The notes under the pieces were generated by a model. The model was not told where the DNA came from. It saw nothing but the letters and a program-made list of their open reading frames with translations, and ran no database searches. DNA of 64,000 nt. Source: JAPPHA01 sp965220985 (lineage in GTDB: Bacteria > Pseudomonadota > Alphaproteobacteria > Rhodobacterales > Rhodobacteraceae). Shown here piece by piece: positions 26,258 to 34,933 of the stretch. Where the stretch lies: positions 434,001 through 498,000 of the forward strand of contig OZ244854.1 in NCBI GenBank assembly GCA_965220985.1, written 5' to 3'. The stretch's first letter is position 1; every line of letters starts with the position of its first letter. A program made the translations under genes and the position numbers.

Positions 26258-27223
26258 TCAGTACCCTCGTTCGGGATTGACGACGTTTCTCAGCTCCTCG
26301 CCCTTGCGATACCGCCACAGGTTTTCCGAGAACATCTTGACCGATTTCAGTTCCCACCCATCGTAGACGGACGAGCAGTGCGGAGTGATGATCACGTTCT
26401 CGAAGCCCCAGAGCACGTGGTCCGCAGGCAAGGGCTCGACACTGAACACGTCCAGGGCCGCGCCGCGAATCGCACCGTCTTCCAGCGACTTGACCAGCGG
26501 AGCCTCTTCGATCACGCCGCCGCGGGAGACATCGATGATCACCGCCTCGGGTTTCATCGCGACAAGGCTCCGGGCGTCGATCAGGCCGCGCGTGCTGTCA
26601 AGAAGCGGCACGCAGACGACGATGAAATCGGCACGCGCCCAGAGTTCAGGCAGAGCCTCCGTCCCGTAGACCTCGTCCACGCCCGGCGTGTCCTTCGGGC
26701 GGGCGCGCACGCCGATGGTGAAAAGCCCCAACGACTTGGCCCGCGCCGCCACCGCCATGCCGGTCTGCCCCAGTCCCAGGATCAGAACCGTCTTGCCGTC
26801 GATCGGTTCCACCTTGCCCGAGATCCACTCCCGCCGCGCTTGTGCAGCCTTGAACCCGGGCAGGCCGAGCGAAAAATGAAACATCGCGCCAAGCGCGTAC
26901 TGAGCCATCATGTCTGCGGCGACGCCGGCGGCATTGGTCACGACCAGCTTGGCAGGATCCCACGGGTTCAGGTGATCGGTGCCCGAGCCGCCGACCGAAA
27001 CCCATTTCACGGTCGGTGCATCGATGAGCGCCTGGCGCGGAAAGTCGGGCGTGCCGGCAAAGCGCACCGAATAGACCACCTCGGCGCTAGTTTCCGCGAT
27101 CATGGCGGGCAGCGCCTCGTAGCTGTCGCAGGTGTGCACATCGAGAGCGGGATGCTCATCGACCAGGACCTTTTTCGAAGCTGCGGGGTTGTCGATGTGC
27201 AGGATCGTGACGGGGTTCTTCAT
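26258..27223 (-). CDS. D-2-hydroxyacid dehydrogenase (NAD(P)-dependent)
   Basis: A 321-residue enzyme. The NAD-binding loop is VLILGLGQTGMAVAARAKSL (GxGxxG near residue 150). The catalytic Arg lies in VIIDVSRGGVIEE, the Glu in ALDVFSVEPLPADHVLW, and the His in VIITPHCSSV. This is the D-isomer-specific hydroxyacid dehydrogenase family, which interconverts 2-hydroxy acids and 2-oxo acids; the closest subgroup is glyoxylate/hydroxypyruvate-reductase-like. It follows the MmgE/PrpD gene after 81 bases on the same strand, so the two may act in one catabolic route. The physiological substrate cannot be read from the sequence. Confidence 0.88.
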   Translation of the reverse strand: MKNPVTILHIDNPAASKKVLVDEHPALDVHTCDSYEALPAMIAETSAEVVYSVRFAGTPDFPRQALIDAPTVKWVSVGGSGTDHLNPWDPAKLVVTNAAGVAADMMAQYALGAMFHFSLGLPGFKAAQARREWISGKVEPIDGKTVLILGLGQTGMAVAARAKSLGLFTIGVRARPKDTPGVDEVYGTEALPELWARADFIVVCVPLLDSTRGLIDARSLVAMKPEAVIIDVSRGGVIEEAPLVKSLEDGAIRGAALDVFSVEPLPADHVLWGFENVIITPHCSSVYDGWELKSVKMFSENLWRYRKGEELRNVVNPERGY

Positions 27224-27304
27224 GCTGTGGTCGCTTGCTCGAAATCCCTGGCCTGAGGTTCTGATGGCGTTGGCAAGACAGGCCGTGTCGTCAGGATCAC
27301 TCGG

Positions 27305-28678
27305 TCAGGCGGCATCTGGGGCATCGAAGATCAGAGCGCCGACTTCCGAGAATCTGGCATCCGGGCGGGTCAGGCCGAGGACTGCGTCGCGGATCGCGGC
27401 GGTGCGCGCGACACCAAGCGACGGCGTGGCAAACTCCATGAACTTTGCGATCACCTCGTCGCGACTCATCGGAGCTTCGATTCCTCCACGCGCATGGACA
27501 AACCCTGATTCATGGACCTGACCGTCGTGCGTGGTGATCACGACATCGGCCGTGCGGCCAGCCGGGAAGTTGGCGTTGTGAATGTCCGTCTCGCGCACCG
27601 TGATCCGCTCAAGGATCCCCGCGACCAGCGGGTCGCTCAAGCCGGAGCCCGAGACGTGTTCCACGCCGATCCGGCCGTGTGCCACCATCACGGCAACGGC
27701 GAACGGCAAGGAATACTGAGCCTTGGATGTGTTGTCCGGCATGCCCTGAAAGAGGCAAACTCCCTCGTGGAAGGTGTTGACCTCGATCGTTGCGATCTGC
27801 TCGTGGGACAACCCGTTTTCGAGAACAACCTTGCGGGTGGCGTCAACCGCTGCATGCGCCCAACGGCACGTCGGGTAGGGTTTCACGTACTGGTGCTGCA
27901 TCTGCCAGCACTGACACAGATCGTCCCAGTGGTGAGCGACTTCCGGGTTTTCGATCGTGATGGCCGGGGCGCCGGTGAATCCCATCTCAGCGAGGATTGC
28001 AGACGACAGGCCGACCATCGCGCCCCACCCCGAGCCATCGTGCAGCATGGTCGGGTTGGCGATTTCGCGCATCATCTGGCTTCGCGGGCCGTGATACTCG
28101 GCAATGCCCAAGGCTTCCCGCATCTGCGCGGCGCTCAGCCCGCGCAACCGAGCTGCCATCGCCACGACGCCAAGCGCGTTCCAGGCGCCCGAAGTATGGT
28201 AATCGCTGACCGTGGCATGCAGAGAAAGTCCCGCCCGACCGGCCACCTCGTAGCAAACGGTGATCGCGGCCAGCGCCTCTCGACCAGAAAAGTCGGGAAC
28301 GGTTTCGGACACGGCAGCCAGGGCAGGCACGGCGACAACGCCGATGTGACCCTTGACCGGGTTGAAACCGTCATGTGCGTCGAGATTGTCGGTCTGGGTT
28401 GCGCCGGCAAACGCGGCACCGGCAAGGCTCACCCTGCGGCCATCGAACATCATCCGCGCCGTGGTTCCAGGAGTTTCACTGCCATGGAGCGCAACCGTTG
28501 CATCACGCGCGATGCGTCCCGCTTCCATGGGGCCGGATGCAGCGGTGATGCCAAGCGTGTCGAGGCACATCAGTGCGGCAGCTTCGAGAACTTCCTCTGG
28601 AAAGGCCTCCGCTTCGCGGTTCAGTGCCAAATCGGTGACTCTGGTCAAAGCATCGGCGGTGTATCGAGTGTCTGCCAT
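27305..28678 (-). CDS. MmgE/PrpD family protein (2-methylcitrate dehydratase-like)
   Basis: The 457-residue protein shows the MmgE/PrpD fold throughout: DTLGITAASGPMEAGRIAR, the FAGATQTDNLDAHDGFNP stretch near residue 90 with the family's D-x-H/D-D cluster, and YPTCRWAHAAVDATRKVV near residue 290. Members dehydrate 2-methylcitrate (PrpD) or isomerise cis-aconitate, itaconate-pathway acids and related compounds. No prpB or prpC is nearby, so methylcitrate is not implied. AAGGAGG precedes the ATG at 28678 by seven bases; the longer frame to 28816 has no such site. It probably forms an operon with the hydroxyacid dehydrogenase. Confidence 0.85.
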   Translation of the reverse strand: MADTRYTADALTRVTDLALNREAEAFPEEVLEAAALMCLDTLGITAASGPMEAGRIARDATVALHGSETPGTTARMMFDGRRVSLAGAAFAGATQTDNLDAHDGFNPVKGHIGVVAVPALAAVSETVPDFSGREALAAITVCYEVAGRAGLSLHATVSDYHTSGAWNALGVVAMAARLRGLSAAQMREALGIAEYHGPRSQMMREIANPTMLHDGSGWGAMVGLSSAILAEMGFTGAPAITIENPEVAHHWDDLCQCWQMQHQYVKPYPTCRWAHAAVDATRKVVLENGLSHEQIATIEVNTFHEGVCLFQGMPDNTSKAQYSLPFAVAVMVAHGRIGVEHVSGSGLSDPLVAGILERITVRETDIHNANFPAGRTADVVITTHDGQVHESGFVHARGGIEAPMSRDEVIAKFMEFATPSLGVARTAAIRDAVLGLTRPDARFSEVGALIFDAPDAA

Positions 28679-28992
28679 GGGTGTGCCTCCTTGGAGCGTG
28701 CCGTTCCAACAAGTCAAGTGTAGAGCAATTCCCTCTCTCGAAAGCAAGAAAAGGCCCGCCTGCTTGCACAGAAACGTTGACCGTATCGAGCCGCGACTCG
28801 ACTTGCACGCTTGCACGCCATCGACATTTTCAGACAGCCGCCCCGTTTCGGCAGGGACCCATCAATGAGCGATTCAGCGGTCGTGGTTCCGAATCCGCAA
28901 GATTCGGGTCGATGAATGCCCGGCGATCGGGCAATAGGTCCGACGTCACTCACAGGCAAAACCGCCAGAACCTCACCATGGAGACCAGACCG
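28679..28992. other. Divergent promoter region between the PrpD-like and Ada-like genes
   Basis: 314 bases between two divergent genes. I see no gene, RNA or repeat in it. It must hold the promoters for both directions. Confidence 0.4.
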
Positions 28993-29850
28993 ATGTCGCA
29001 GGATGCGTATCACTACCGGCTGATGGCTCGGGCGATCGACCATATTGCCCGAACCACCGACGAGCAACCGGGCCTTGAGGATGTCGCCGATGCCGTGGGA
29101 TTGTCACCGGCACATTTCCAGCGCGTCTTCAGCCGCTGGGCAGGCGTCAGCCCCAAGAGATTCCAGCAGTTCGTGACTCTGGGACATGCCAAGGCGCTGC
29201 TGTCAAACCGGTTCACGGTGCTTGAAACCGCACACGCATCGGGCCTCAGCGGGTCCGGACGCCTTCACGATCTGTTCGTGACCTGGGAGGCCATGAGTCC
29301 CGGCGAATTCGCCAGTTCCGGATCGGGGCTGACCATCCGGTACGGCTGGTTCGATTCACCGTTCGGCGACATGCTGGTCATGACGACAGATCGCGGGATC
29401 TGCGGCCTCGGATTTGCTGCCGAATCCGATCCCGACACCGTCTTCGACGATCTTGCCGGACGCTGGCCCGGGGCAACGTACGTCGAGGATCCGGCATCGC
29501 TTCGCGCGCAGGTCGAGAGCATCATGTCGGAATCCGGCCACATCGACCTGCATCTTCTTGGCGGTCCGTTTCAGATCAAGGTTTGGGAGGCTCTTCTGGC
29601 GATTCCGAGCGGTCGGGTCACCACCTACGCAAGCATCGCCGAACACATCGGGTCACCGCGCGCGGCACGTGCCGTCGGCACGGCTGTTGGAAAGAACCCC
29701 ATCAGCTGGATGATTCCGTGCCACCGGGTCATCAGGCAGACCGGGCAACTCGGTGGATACCATTGGGGACTGCCGGTCAAGAGCGCCATGCTGGCAAGGG
29801 AAGCGGCACGGGATCCGTCGACGTCGAGCGAGCGACGCCACGTGCACTGA
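28993..29850 (+). CDS. Ada-like bifunctional regulator / methylated-DNA-cysteine methyltransferase
   Basis: The 285-residue protein joins two domains. Residues 10-105 form an AraC-type HTH domain (LEDVADAVGLSPAHFQRVFS and GVSPKRFQQFVT). Residues 115-270 form the O6-alkylguanine-DNA alkyltransferase, with the acceptor cysteine in IPCHRVI (Cys 243), the DNA-binding GRVTTYASIAEHIG and the C-terminal GGYHWGLPVKSAML. It lacks the N-terminal zinc/phosphotriester domain of E. coli Ada, so it cannot sense methylphosphotriesters that way; many alphaproteobacteria have this short form. I choose ATG 28993 because GGAG lies nine bases upstream; ATG 28978 has no such site. Confidence 0.9.
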   Translation: MSQDAYHYRLMARAIDHIARTTDEQPGLEDVADAVGLSPAHFQRVFSRWAGVSPKRFQQFVTLGHAKALLSNRFTVLETAHASGLSGSGRLHDLFVTWEAMSPGEFASSGSGLTIRYGWFDSPFGDMLVMTTDRGICGLGFAAESDPDTVFDDLAGRWPGATYVEDPASLRAQVESIMSESGHIDLHLLGGPFQIKVWEALLAIPSGRVTTYASIAEHIGSPRAARAVGTAVGKNPISWMIPCHRVIRQTGQLGGYHWGLPVKSAMLAREAARDPSTSSERRHVH

Positions 29851-29897
29851 CCACCGATCTTCCGATCCCGAAGATTTTGGTCAGAGGCGTCTCGATG

Positions 29898-29938
29898 TCG
29901 GAATTGGCGAGGCATGCAAACCTCGCCAATCCGAGTTT
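29898..29938. terminator. Strong bidirectional terminator between ada-like gene and uspA
   Basis: The stem TCGG-ATTGGCGAGG pairs with CCTCGCCAAT-CCGA (14 pairs, one bulged A) around the loop CATGCAAA. GTTTTC follows on the plus strand. It lies in the 98-base gap between two convergent genes, and both transcripts can use it. Confidence 0.8.
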
Positions 29939-29948
29939 TCACATTGTG

Positions 29949-30443
29949 TCAGATGTCTTCGGCATAGGGAACAACGAGGACCGGCAGCCGCGAGCGGCGC
30001 ATGACCCTCTTGACCGTCGAGCCGAGGAACGTGTGTCCCGTTCCCTGTTCATGGGCTCCCATGACGATCAAGCCGCAATCAAGATCCTGGGCCCGCTTGA
30101 GGATTGCGTCCGCCGAATGGCCCTCGAGGAGCTCCACCGACTCGATCCTGTTGTAGGCATCCCGGTCGCCCTCGCCAAGCGAAGCCAGGAACTCCTCCTG
30201 GTTCTTCTTGAGAACGGCCCTGATCGTCTGATGCCGGTCCTGGATGGCGCGGGTGCGCACGGCCTCGTCCTGCACGAACACCTGCAGGGTAACGACCGCA
30301 TCCGATGACAACGGCTCAAGCACGTGTATGACATGCACCTTGGCACCGGAATCGCGGGCAATCCCGAGACAGTAAGCGAGCGCATGATCCGCATTCGCCG
30401 ACATGTCGGTGGCGAAAAGGATATCCTTGATCTTGGGAACCAT
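29949..30443 (-). CDS. Universal stress protein, TRAP-associated (TeaD-like)
   Basis: A 164-residue single USP domain. It begins KDILFATDMSANADHALAYC and ends MGAHEQGTGHTFLGSTVKRV then RLPVLVVPY. The GST turn fits the ATP-binding type of USP, though the first glycine pair of the motif is not clean. GGAGG precedes the ATG by eight bases. It is the last gene of the TRAP operon, 26 bases after dctM. In the ectoine TRAP system TeaABC the homologous TeaD dampens uptake, so a regulatory role on this importer is a reasonable inference. Confidence 0.85.
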   Translation of the reverse strand: MVPKIKDILFATDMSANADHALAYCLGIARDSGAKVHVIHVLEPLSSDAVVTLQVFVQDEAVRTRAIQDRHQTIRAVLKKNQEEFLASLGEGDRDAYNRIESVELLEGHSADAILKRAQDLDCGLIVMGAHEQGTGHTFLGSTVKRVMRRSRLPVLVVPYAEDI

Positions 30444-30469
30444 CTTGCGATCCTCCGTTCAGATTCCGA

Positions 30470-31810
30470 TTAGCCCAAAAGGACCCGCGGAAGCCATAGC
30501 GACAGCTCCGGGACATAGGCGATGATGAAGATTGCGATCGTGTTGATGAACGCAAAGGGCAACGCACTCACCGATATCTGCTCGATGGATATGTTGGAAA
30601 TACCCGAAGCAATGAACAGGTTCTCGCCCAGTGGCGGTGTCTGGAACCCGATGCCCAGCGTGCAGACCATGACCACACCGAAGTGGATCGGGTCGATCCC
30701 GACACGGTAGGCCACCGGCAACATGACCGGAACCAGGATCAGGATTGTCGCCAGCGTCTCCATGAACATCCCGACGAAGAGCAAAAACAGGATGATCAAC
30801 GCCCAAATGATGTGGATGCTGTCCGTCAGTGCCAACATTCCGTCTGCGATGACCGCCGGCAGTTGATACGTCACGAGCAGTCGCCCGAACACCGTCGCGG
30901 TGAACAGGATCAAGAGAACACGCCCTGTCAACCAAGTGGTCGTCTCCAAAGACGTGAACAGCGAAGCCCATGTCAGCTCACGATAGATGAAGGTGCCGAC
31001 GGCCAACGTGTAGAAGATTGCCACGATTGCCGCTTCGGTCGGCGTGAAGAAACCCGAGTAGATGCCGCCGAGAATGACGATGGGCGCGAGAAGCGACCAG
31101 AACCCCCGGTACATCTCCTGGCCCACGGTCTGCAACGACCATCCTTCGGATGACCCAGTGTACCCTCGACGGCGGGCCAAGATGTAATTCATGATCAACA
31201 GGCTGGTCGCGATCAAAAACGCCGGAATGAACCCCGCCATGAAGAGCTTCGAGATTGAAACCGACTGAAAGGTCCCGAATTTCTCGACCGCTTCAGGAGG
31301 AGCAGTCATTCCGAGTGCCGCAATCCCGAAAATGACCATGGGGATCGACGGCGGAATGACGATGCCGAGACCGCCGGAAGACGCCGTGATGGCAGATGCG
31401 TAGCCTTTTGCGTAGCCTCGGTTGATCATGGCTGGGATCATCAGCATTCCGACAGCCGCCGTGGTGGCAGGACCGGAACCTGAGATCGCGCCAAAAAACA
31501 GGCAAGCCATGACCGTTGCTGCGGCAAAACCACCTGTAAATGGCCCTGCGAAACTCTCCGCGACACTGATCAAGCGTCTTGAAATCCCTGCCGCCTCCAT
31601 GAGCGCGCCGGCAAGAATGAAGGCCGGCAGCGCCATCAGCGGGAACGAGCCCACCGAGTTGAAAGCGATCTGGACCATCTGAATGGGATTGTCACCAAGA
31701 TAAAGGAACGTGATCAACGAAGACACGCCGAGGGCAACGGTGATCGGCGAACCGAGCATTAGAAGTCCCAGGAACGTACCGAACAGGATGAGGACAATCG
31801 TGCTTTCCAT
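30470..31810 (-). CDS. dctM: TRAP transporter large permease (DctM)
   Basis: The 446-residue protein has about twelve membrane spans, as DctM/SiaM proteins do. Typical stretches are LFFGAISGSGPATTAAVGML near residue 105, with the Na+-site region, GLGIVIPPSIPMVIFG near 147 and GIGFQTPPLGENLFIASGIS near 390. It forms the transport channel, powered by a sodium or proton gradient rather than ATP. GGGAG lies nine bases before the ATG. It lies between dctQ and the stress-protein gene in one minus-strand operon. Confidence 0.93.
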   Translation of the reverse strand: MESTIVLILFGTFLGLLMLGSPITVALGVSSLITFLYLGDNPIQMVQIAFNSVGSFPLMALPAFILAGALMEAAGISRRLISVAESFAGPFTGGFAAATVMACLFFGAISGSGPATTAAVGMLMIPAMINRGYAKGYASAITASSGGLGIVIPPSIPMVIFGIAALGMTAPPEAVEKFGTFQSVSISKLFMAGFIPAFLIATSLLIMNYILARRRGYTGSSEGWSLQTVGQEMYRGFWSLLAPIVILGGIYSGFFTPTEAAIVAIFYTLAVGTFIYRELTWASLFTSLETTTWLTGRVLLILFTATVFGRLLVTYQLPAVIADGMLALTDSIHIIWALIILFLLFVGMFMETLATILILVPVMLPVAYRVGIDPIHFGVVMVCTLGIGFQTPPLGENLFIASGISNISIEQISVSALPFAFINTIAIFIIAYVPELSLWLPRVLLG

Positions 31811-31837
31811 TTTTATGTCTCCCTGGTCAGTTGCTGA

Positions 31838-32389
31838 TCAATTCGAAGGCGAGGCATCGCCTCGCGTCTCGGCCTTGATTTCATCGATGTCAATCTTGTC
31901 CGGGTCACGGACATCGACCCCCTTGACGATCTTGAGGTAATTCACCTGCAATACCCGGATCGTCATGAGAGCGAAGGCGATCGGCAGGACCATGTAGATG
32001 TATTTCATCTCGATACCGAGCGTCTGGGATTTCCAGAACTTGTTCATCCGGTTAAAGACGAAGTCGGTCACGAGGTACAGGAAGTACACGTTGAAGAAGA
32101 TCCAGAAGAGATCCGCGAACGCCTCGATGTACTTGATTGCCTGTGGACGCAGGAACTTGAATTGGAACGTGACCCTGTTGTGGGCCCCCATGCGCGCAGC
32201 ATAGCTTGCGCCGAAATAGACAAACCAGACGAACATGTAGACCGAAAGTTCCTCGATCCACGAAAACGAATACGTGAACAATTCACGCGACAGGATCTGG
32301 AGGAATAGCAGACAGACAAAGATCGAAAGCAATGTCCTGCAAATGTAGCTCTCGATCCTGTCCAGGTGCTTGAGCAAGGTATTTCCCAT
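31838..32389 (-). CDS. dctQ: TRAP transporter small permease (DctQ)
   Basis: A 183-residue membrane protein with four hydrophobic helices, the DctQ fold. Recognisable parts are FVCLLFLQILSRELFTYSFS, WIEELSVYMFVWFVYFG and a late helix MVLPIAFALMTIRVLQV. It scaffolds the large subunit and contacts the binding protein. The ATG at 32389 follows GAAGGAGGAGACC, a strong ribosome binding site; the frame remains open seven codons further up. The acidic C-terminal tail (DIDEIKAETRG) is longer than usual. Confidence 0.9.
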   Translation of the reverse strand: MGNTLLKHLDRIESYICRTLLSIFVCLLFLQILSRELFTYSFSWIEELSVYMFVWFVYFGASYAARMGAHNRVTFQFKFLRPQAIKYIEAFADLFWIFFNVYFLYLVTDFVFNRMNKFWKSQTLGIEMKYIYMVLPIAFALMTIRVLQVNYLKIVKGVDVRDPDKIDIDEIKAETRGDASPSN

Positions 32390-32414
32390 GGTCTCCTCCT
32401 CCTTCGTCAACCAA

Positions 32415-32440
32415 GGAGGCGCGGATCGCGCCGCGCCTCC
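32415..32440 (-). promoter_or_regulatory. Intercistronic hairpin between dctP and dctQ
   Basis: A perfect ten-base stem GGAGGCGCGG/CCGCGCCTCC with loop ATCGCG lies 36 bases after the dctP stop and 25 bases before the dctQ start. On the minus strand it is followed by TTGGTT, too poor for a full terminator. Partial termination or 3'-end protection would give more binding protein than permease. Confidence 0.6.
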
Positions 32441-32476
32441 CTTTTCGCATTGGTTGTCTGATTGCGCCGATCCGTC

Positions 32477-33490
32477 TTATTGAACGGGATCGCGTCCGAT
32501 GGCTGCAAGAACCGCGTTCAGTTTCTCGACGCCACCGATTGATTCATAGAACTGCGGCCAGACGGCGTTCGTGGCGAGTTCAATGAATTCGGCTTCATCG
32601 TTCTCGGGATCCATGATCTCCATCCCTCTTGCGACCAGTTCTTCCTTGATCGCGGCCTCGCTGTCACGCAGGAACTGTGCCGACTTCTGGGTCGCGATCT
32701 TCCCGGCTTCGATGATGGCTGCCTGGTCTTCCTCGGACAGATTCTGGAAAACGTACTCGGAAACGATCAGCGGTTCGATCGAAAAGATGTACCGGATGTT
32801 CGTGACGTAGTCCTGGACCTCGTAGAACTTCATGGCGTTGATCGTCATGTACGGGTTGTCCTGGCCATCAACGACTTTCGTCTGCAGGCCGGCAAAGGTT
32901 TCCGACCAAGCCATCGGTGTCGGATTGACGCCCCATGCGTTGTATGTCGCGATCATGATCTCGTTCTTCGGAACCCGGATGACGAGATCCTGGAGGTCAG
33001 CGACAGACGTGACCGGTTTCTTCGAGTTGGTGAGCCGACGAAAGCCCGTGTACGTCCACGCAACGATCCGTACACCTGCGTCGCGCAGGGTGTTTTCGGT
33101 CAGTTCCTGCCCGATCGGTCCCTGGGTCAGGGTTTCGGCATCTTCGAGGCTGAGGATGACATAGGGAAGCGTGAACACGCCGACGCTCGGCGAGAACGGC
33201 GTCACGTTGTTGATCGCGAGAAGCGACATGTCGAGCGTGCCGATGGCCGCGTCATTGACGGTGTCCTGCTCTGAACCGAGCTGGCCGTTCAGGAACAGCG
33301 TTCCCGTGTGCCGACCGTCCGTCAGTTCCTCGAGCGCCTCGACGAAGAACTTCCCGGTCGCTTCCTGCGGGCTGTTGGCGCTGTCGCCGACCGCGATCTT
33401 GAAATTCGTGGCATGTGCCGGTGCCAGCGCCAGCATCGCGAGAGCGGATGCGGTCGCCGTCACCGTCAGCAGTTTGTTGACAATTCGCAT
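32477..33490 (-). CDS. dctP: TRAP transporter substrate-binding protein (DctP)
   Basis: The start ATG at 33490 follows GGAGGAAGAAGATA. The 337-residue product has a Sec signal peptide (LLTVTATASALAMLALAPAHA) and a mature part TNFKIAVGDSANSPQEATGK typical of DctP proteins. The conserved substrate-carboxylate Arg is expected in LQDLVIRVPKNE, and AWSETFAGLQTKVVDGQDNP is the usual family stretch before the last helices. The binding site accepts a monocarboxylate or dicarboxylate, sialic-acid-like or ectoine-like ligand; sequence alone does not decide. It is the first gene of the dctP-dctQ-dctM-usp operon. Confidence 0.9.
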   Translation of the reverse strand: MRIVNKLLTVTATASALAMLALAPAHATNFKIAVGDSANSPQEATGKFFVEALEELTDGRHTGTLFLNGQLGSEQDTVNDAAIGTLDMSLLAINNVTPFSPSVGVFTLPYVILSLEDAETLTQGPIGQELTENTLRDAGVRIVAWTYTGFRRLTNSKKPVTSVADLQDLVIRVPKNEIMIATYNAWGVNPTPMAWSETFAGLQTKVVDGQDNPYMTINAMKFYEVQDYVTNIRYIFSIEPLIVSEYVFQNLSEEDQAAIIEAGKIATQKSAQFLRDSEAAIKEELVARGMEIMDPENDEAEFIELATNAVWPQFYESIGGVEKLNAVLAAIGRDPVQ

Positions 33491-34176
33491 TATCTTCTTC
33501 CTCCGATCATTGTCCATTTTGCGCCCAACCGACGACCGGAGCATCGCCCCCGACGGAACGGCGTTCAAACTGGCGTTTGGGTACGGTACAAATTTCATCG
33601 GATCAATGGCAATATCTTTCTCGTATGGCCAATGGCGATGTCTGGCATGACTGAATCCGCGTTTTGGCAGTAGCTCAGACCCCGGAATCAACGGTCAGAA
33701 CACGCATCTGACGTATGCTGACGATTTCGCCCGAGACATCCCCCACATCCCTGTGGCCAAGGCTGCAGATCATGACTCCAACGAGCCCGATAACGACCCC
33801 TCCTGGGAATTGACCTCTTTTCCTTGCCCGCCGCAACACCGAATTTCCGCTTGCCGGGACGCGCTGAGCCGAGTTCGTTACGACCTGCGCTCGCCCCTTT
33901 CAGTCGAAACGCGATGCTCATTGTTGATCAAACGACAATGCGTCTTCGGGCATGCTGAAGGCTCCCGACCCGGAGACGGTTCGATCTGATGGGCATTCGG
34001 GCACGACGATCGACGAACTGGACACGCCTGGCATCTGCACGGCTTGCGCATGGAACGCTGACTGAAACTTGATCCCGGTTTGGTTGTTGACCCCCACGAT
34101 CTGAGATACAGATGTCGGAACAGTTCGCTGGTGCAGCCAGATCAGCAAGACTCTGGCAAGAAATGAAGGTGACACC
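33491..34176. other. Divergent intergenic region between dctP and the OmpA-like gene
   Basis: About 690 bases, long for this genome. Open frames of up to 78 codons occur on both strands but none has a ribosome binding site or looks like a family. It should contain the dctP promoter and that of the lipoprotein gene. I see no RNA gene or repeat. Confidence 0.4.
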
Positions 34177-34821
34177 ATGATGCCAACTCGACTGCCGTCG
34201 ATCATGTGCCTGCTCGGCGCGACCGCTCTTGCAGCATGCAATACCTCGACCGGAGAAGGTCCGGACAACGCAGTGACGGGCGCTCTCATCGGTGCCGGCA
34301 TCGGCGCTGTCGCGGGCGAAATCTTCGGAGATGACAGCGACGACGCATTTCAGGGCGCGGTCGCGGGAGCCGTTCTCGGCGGAGCGCTCGGCATGACATT
34401 GGATCATCAGGAAGACGAGATCCGCAGAGCTCTTGGCGGCAACGGGGTCGAAGTCGAAAACCGCGGGGACCAACTGGTGGTCACCATGTCCGAGTCGATC
34501 AGCTTCAACACGGGCAGCTCCGAGATCATGACTGCAGCGCTGCCCGACCTTTATGCGGTCGCCGACAGTCTCGCGCGCTATCCGAGTTCCGAAGTCATCG
34601 TCGTGGGGCACACGGACGATGTCGAAAGCGAGAGCTACAACATGGAACTGTCGCGCCTCCGCGCGATCGCCGTCTCGGACGTGCTGATCGCCGAGGGAAT
34701 TTCCCCGCGTCGCGTCGTCGCCTACGGGCGGGGAGCGACCGAGCCGGTCGCGTCGAATTTCACCGCCGGTGGCCGTGCCAAGAACAGGCGGGTCGAAATC
34801 ATCATCCGCCCGACGGCCTGA
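34177..34821 (+). CDS. OmpA-family outer-membrane lipoprotein (YiaD-like)
   Basis: The 214-residue protein has a lipoprotein signal (CLLGATALAAC, Cys near residue 21), a glycine-zipper region (GALIGAGIGAVAGE, AVAGAVLGGALGMTL) and a C-terminal OmpA domain that binds peptidoglycan. The OmpA domain shows ISFNTGSSEI, VVGHTDDVESESYN with the conserved HTD, LSRLRAIAVSDVLI and GYGRGATEPV-like AYGRGATEPV, and ends RRVEIIIRP. It probably tethers the outer membrane to the cell wall. AAGG lies eight to ten bases before the ATG. It stands alone between divergent dctP and the convergent F0 operon. Confidence 0.92.
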   Translation: MMPTRLPSIMCLLGATALAACNTSTGEGPDNAVTGALIGAGIGAVAGEIFGDDSDDAFQGAVAGAVLGGALGMTLDHQEDEIRRALGGNGVEVENRGDQLVVTMSESISFNTGSSEIMTAALPDLYAVADSLARYPSSEVIVVGHTDDVESESYNMELSRLRAIAVSDVLIAEGISPRRVVAYGRGATEPVASNFTAGGRAKNRRVEIIIRPTA

Positions 34822-34933
34822 GCGCTTCCGGGCGGCATTTGCCGTTCAAGCTGCCGGGTTGCAGGGGGAGTGGGAGACAGGTTTGTCGCGAACCGCCTGC
34901 TGCGGTGCGCGGGTCGCTCTCAAGAATTCCTGA

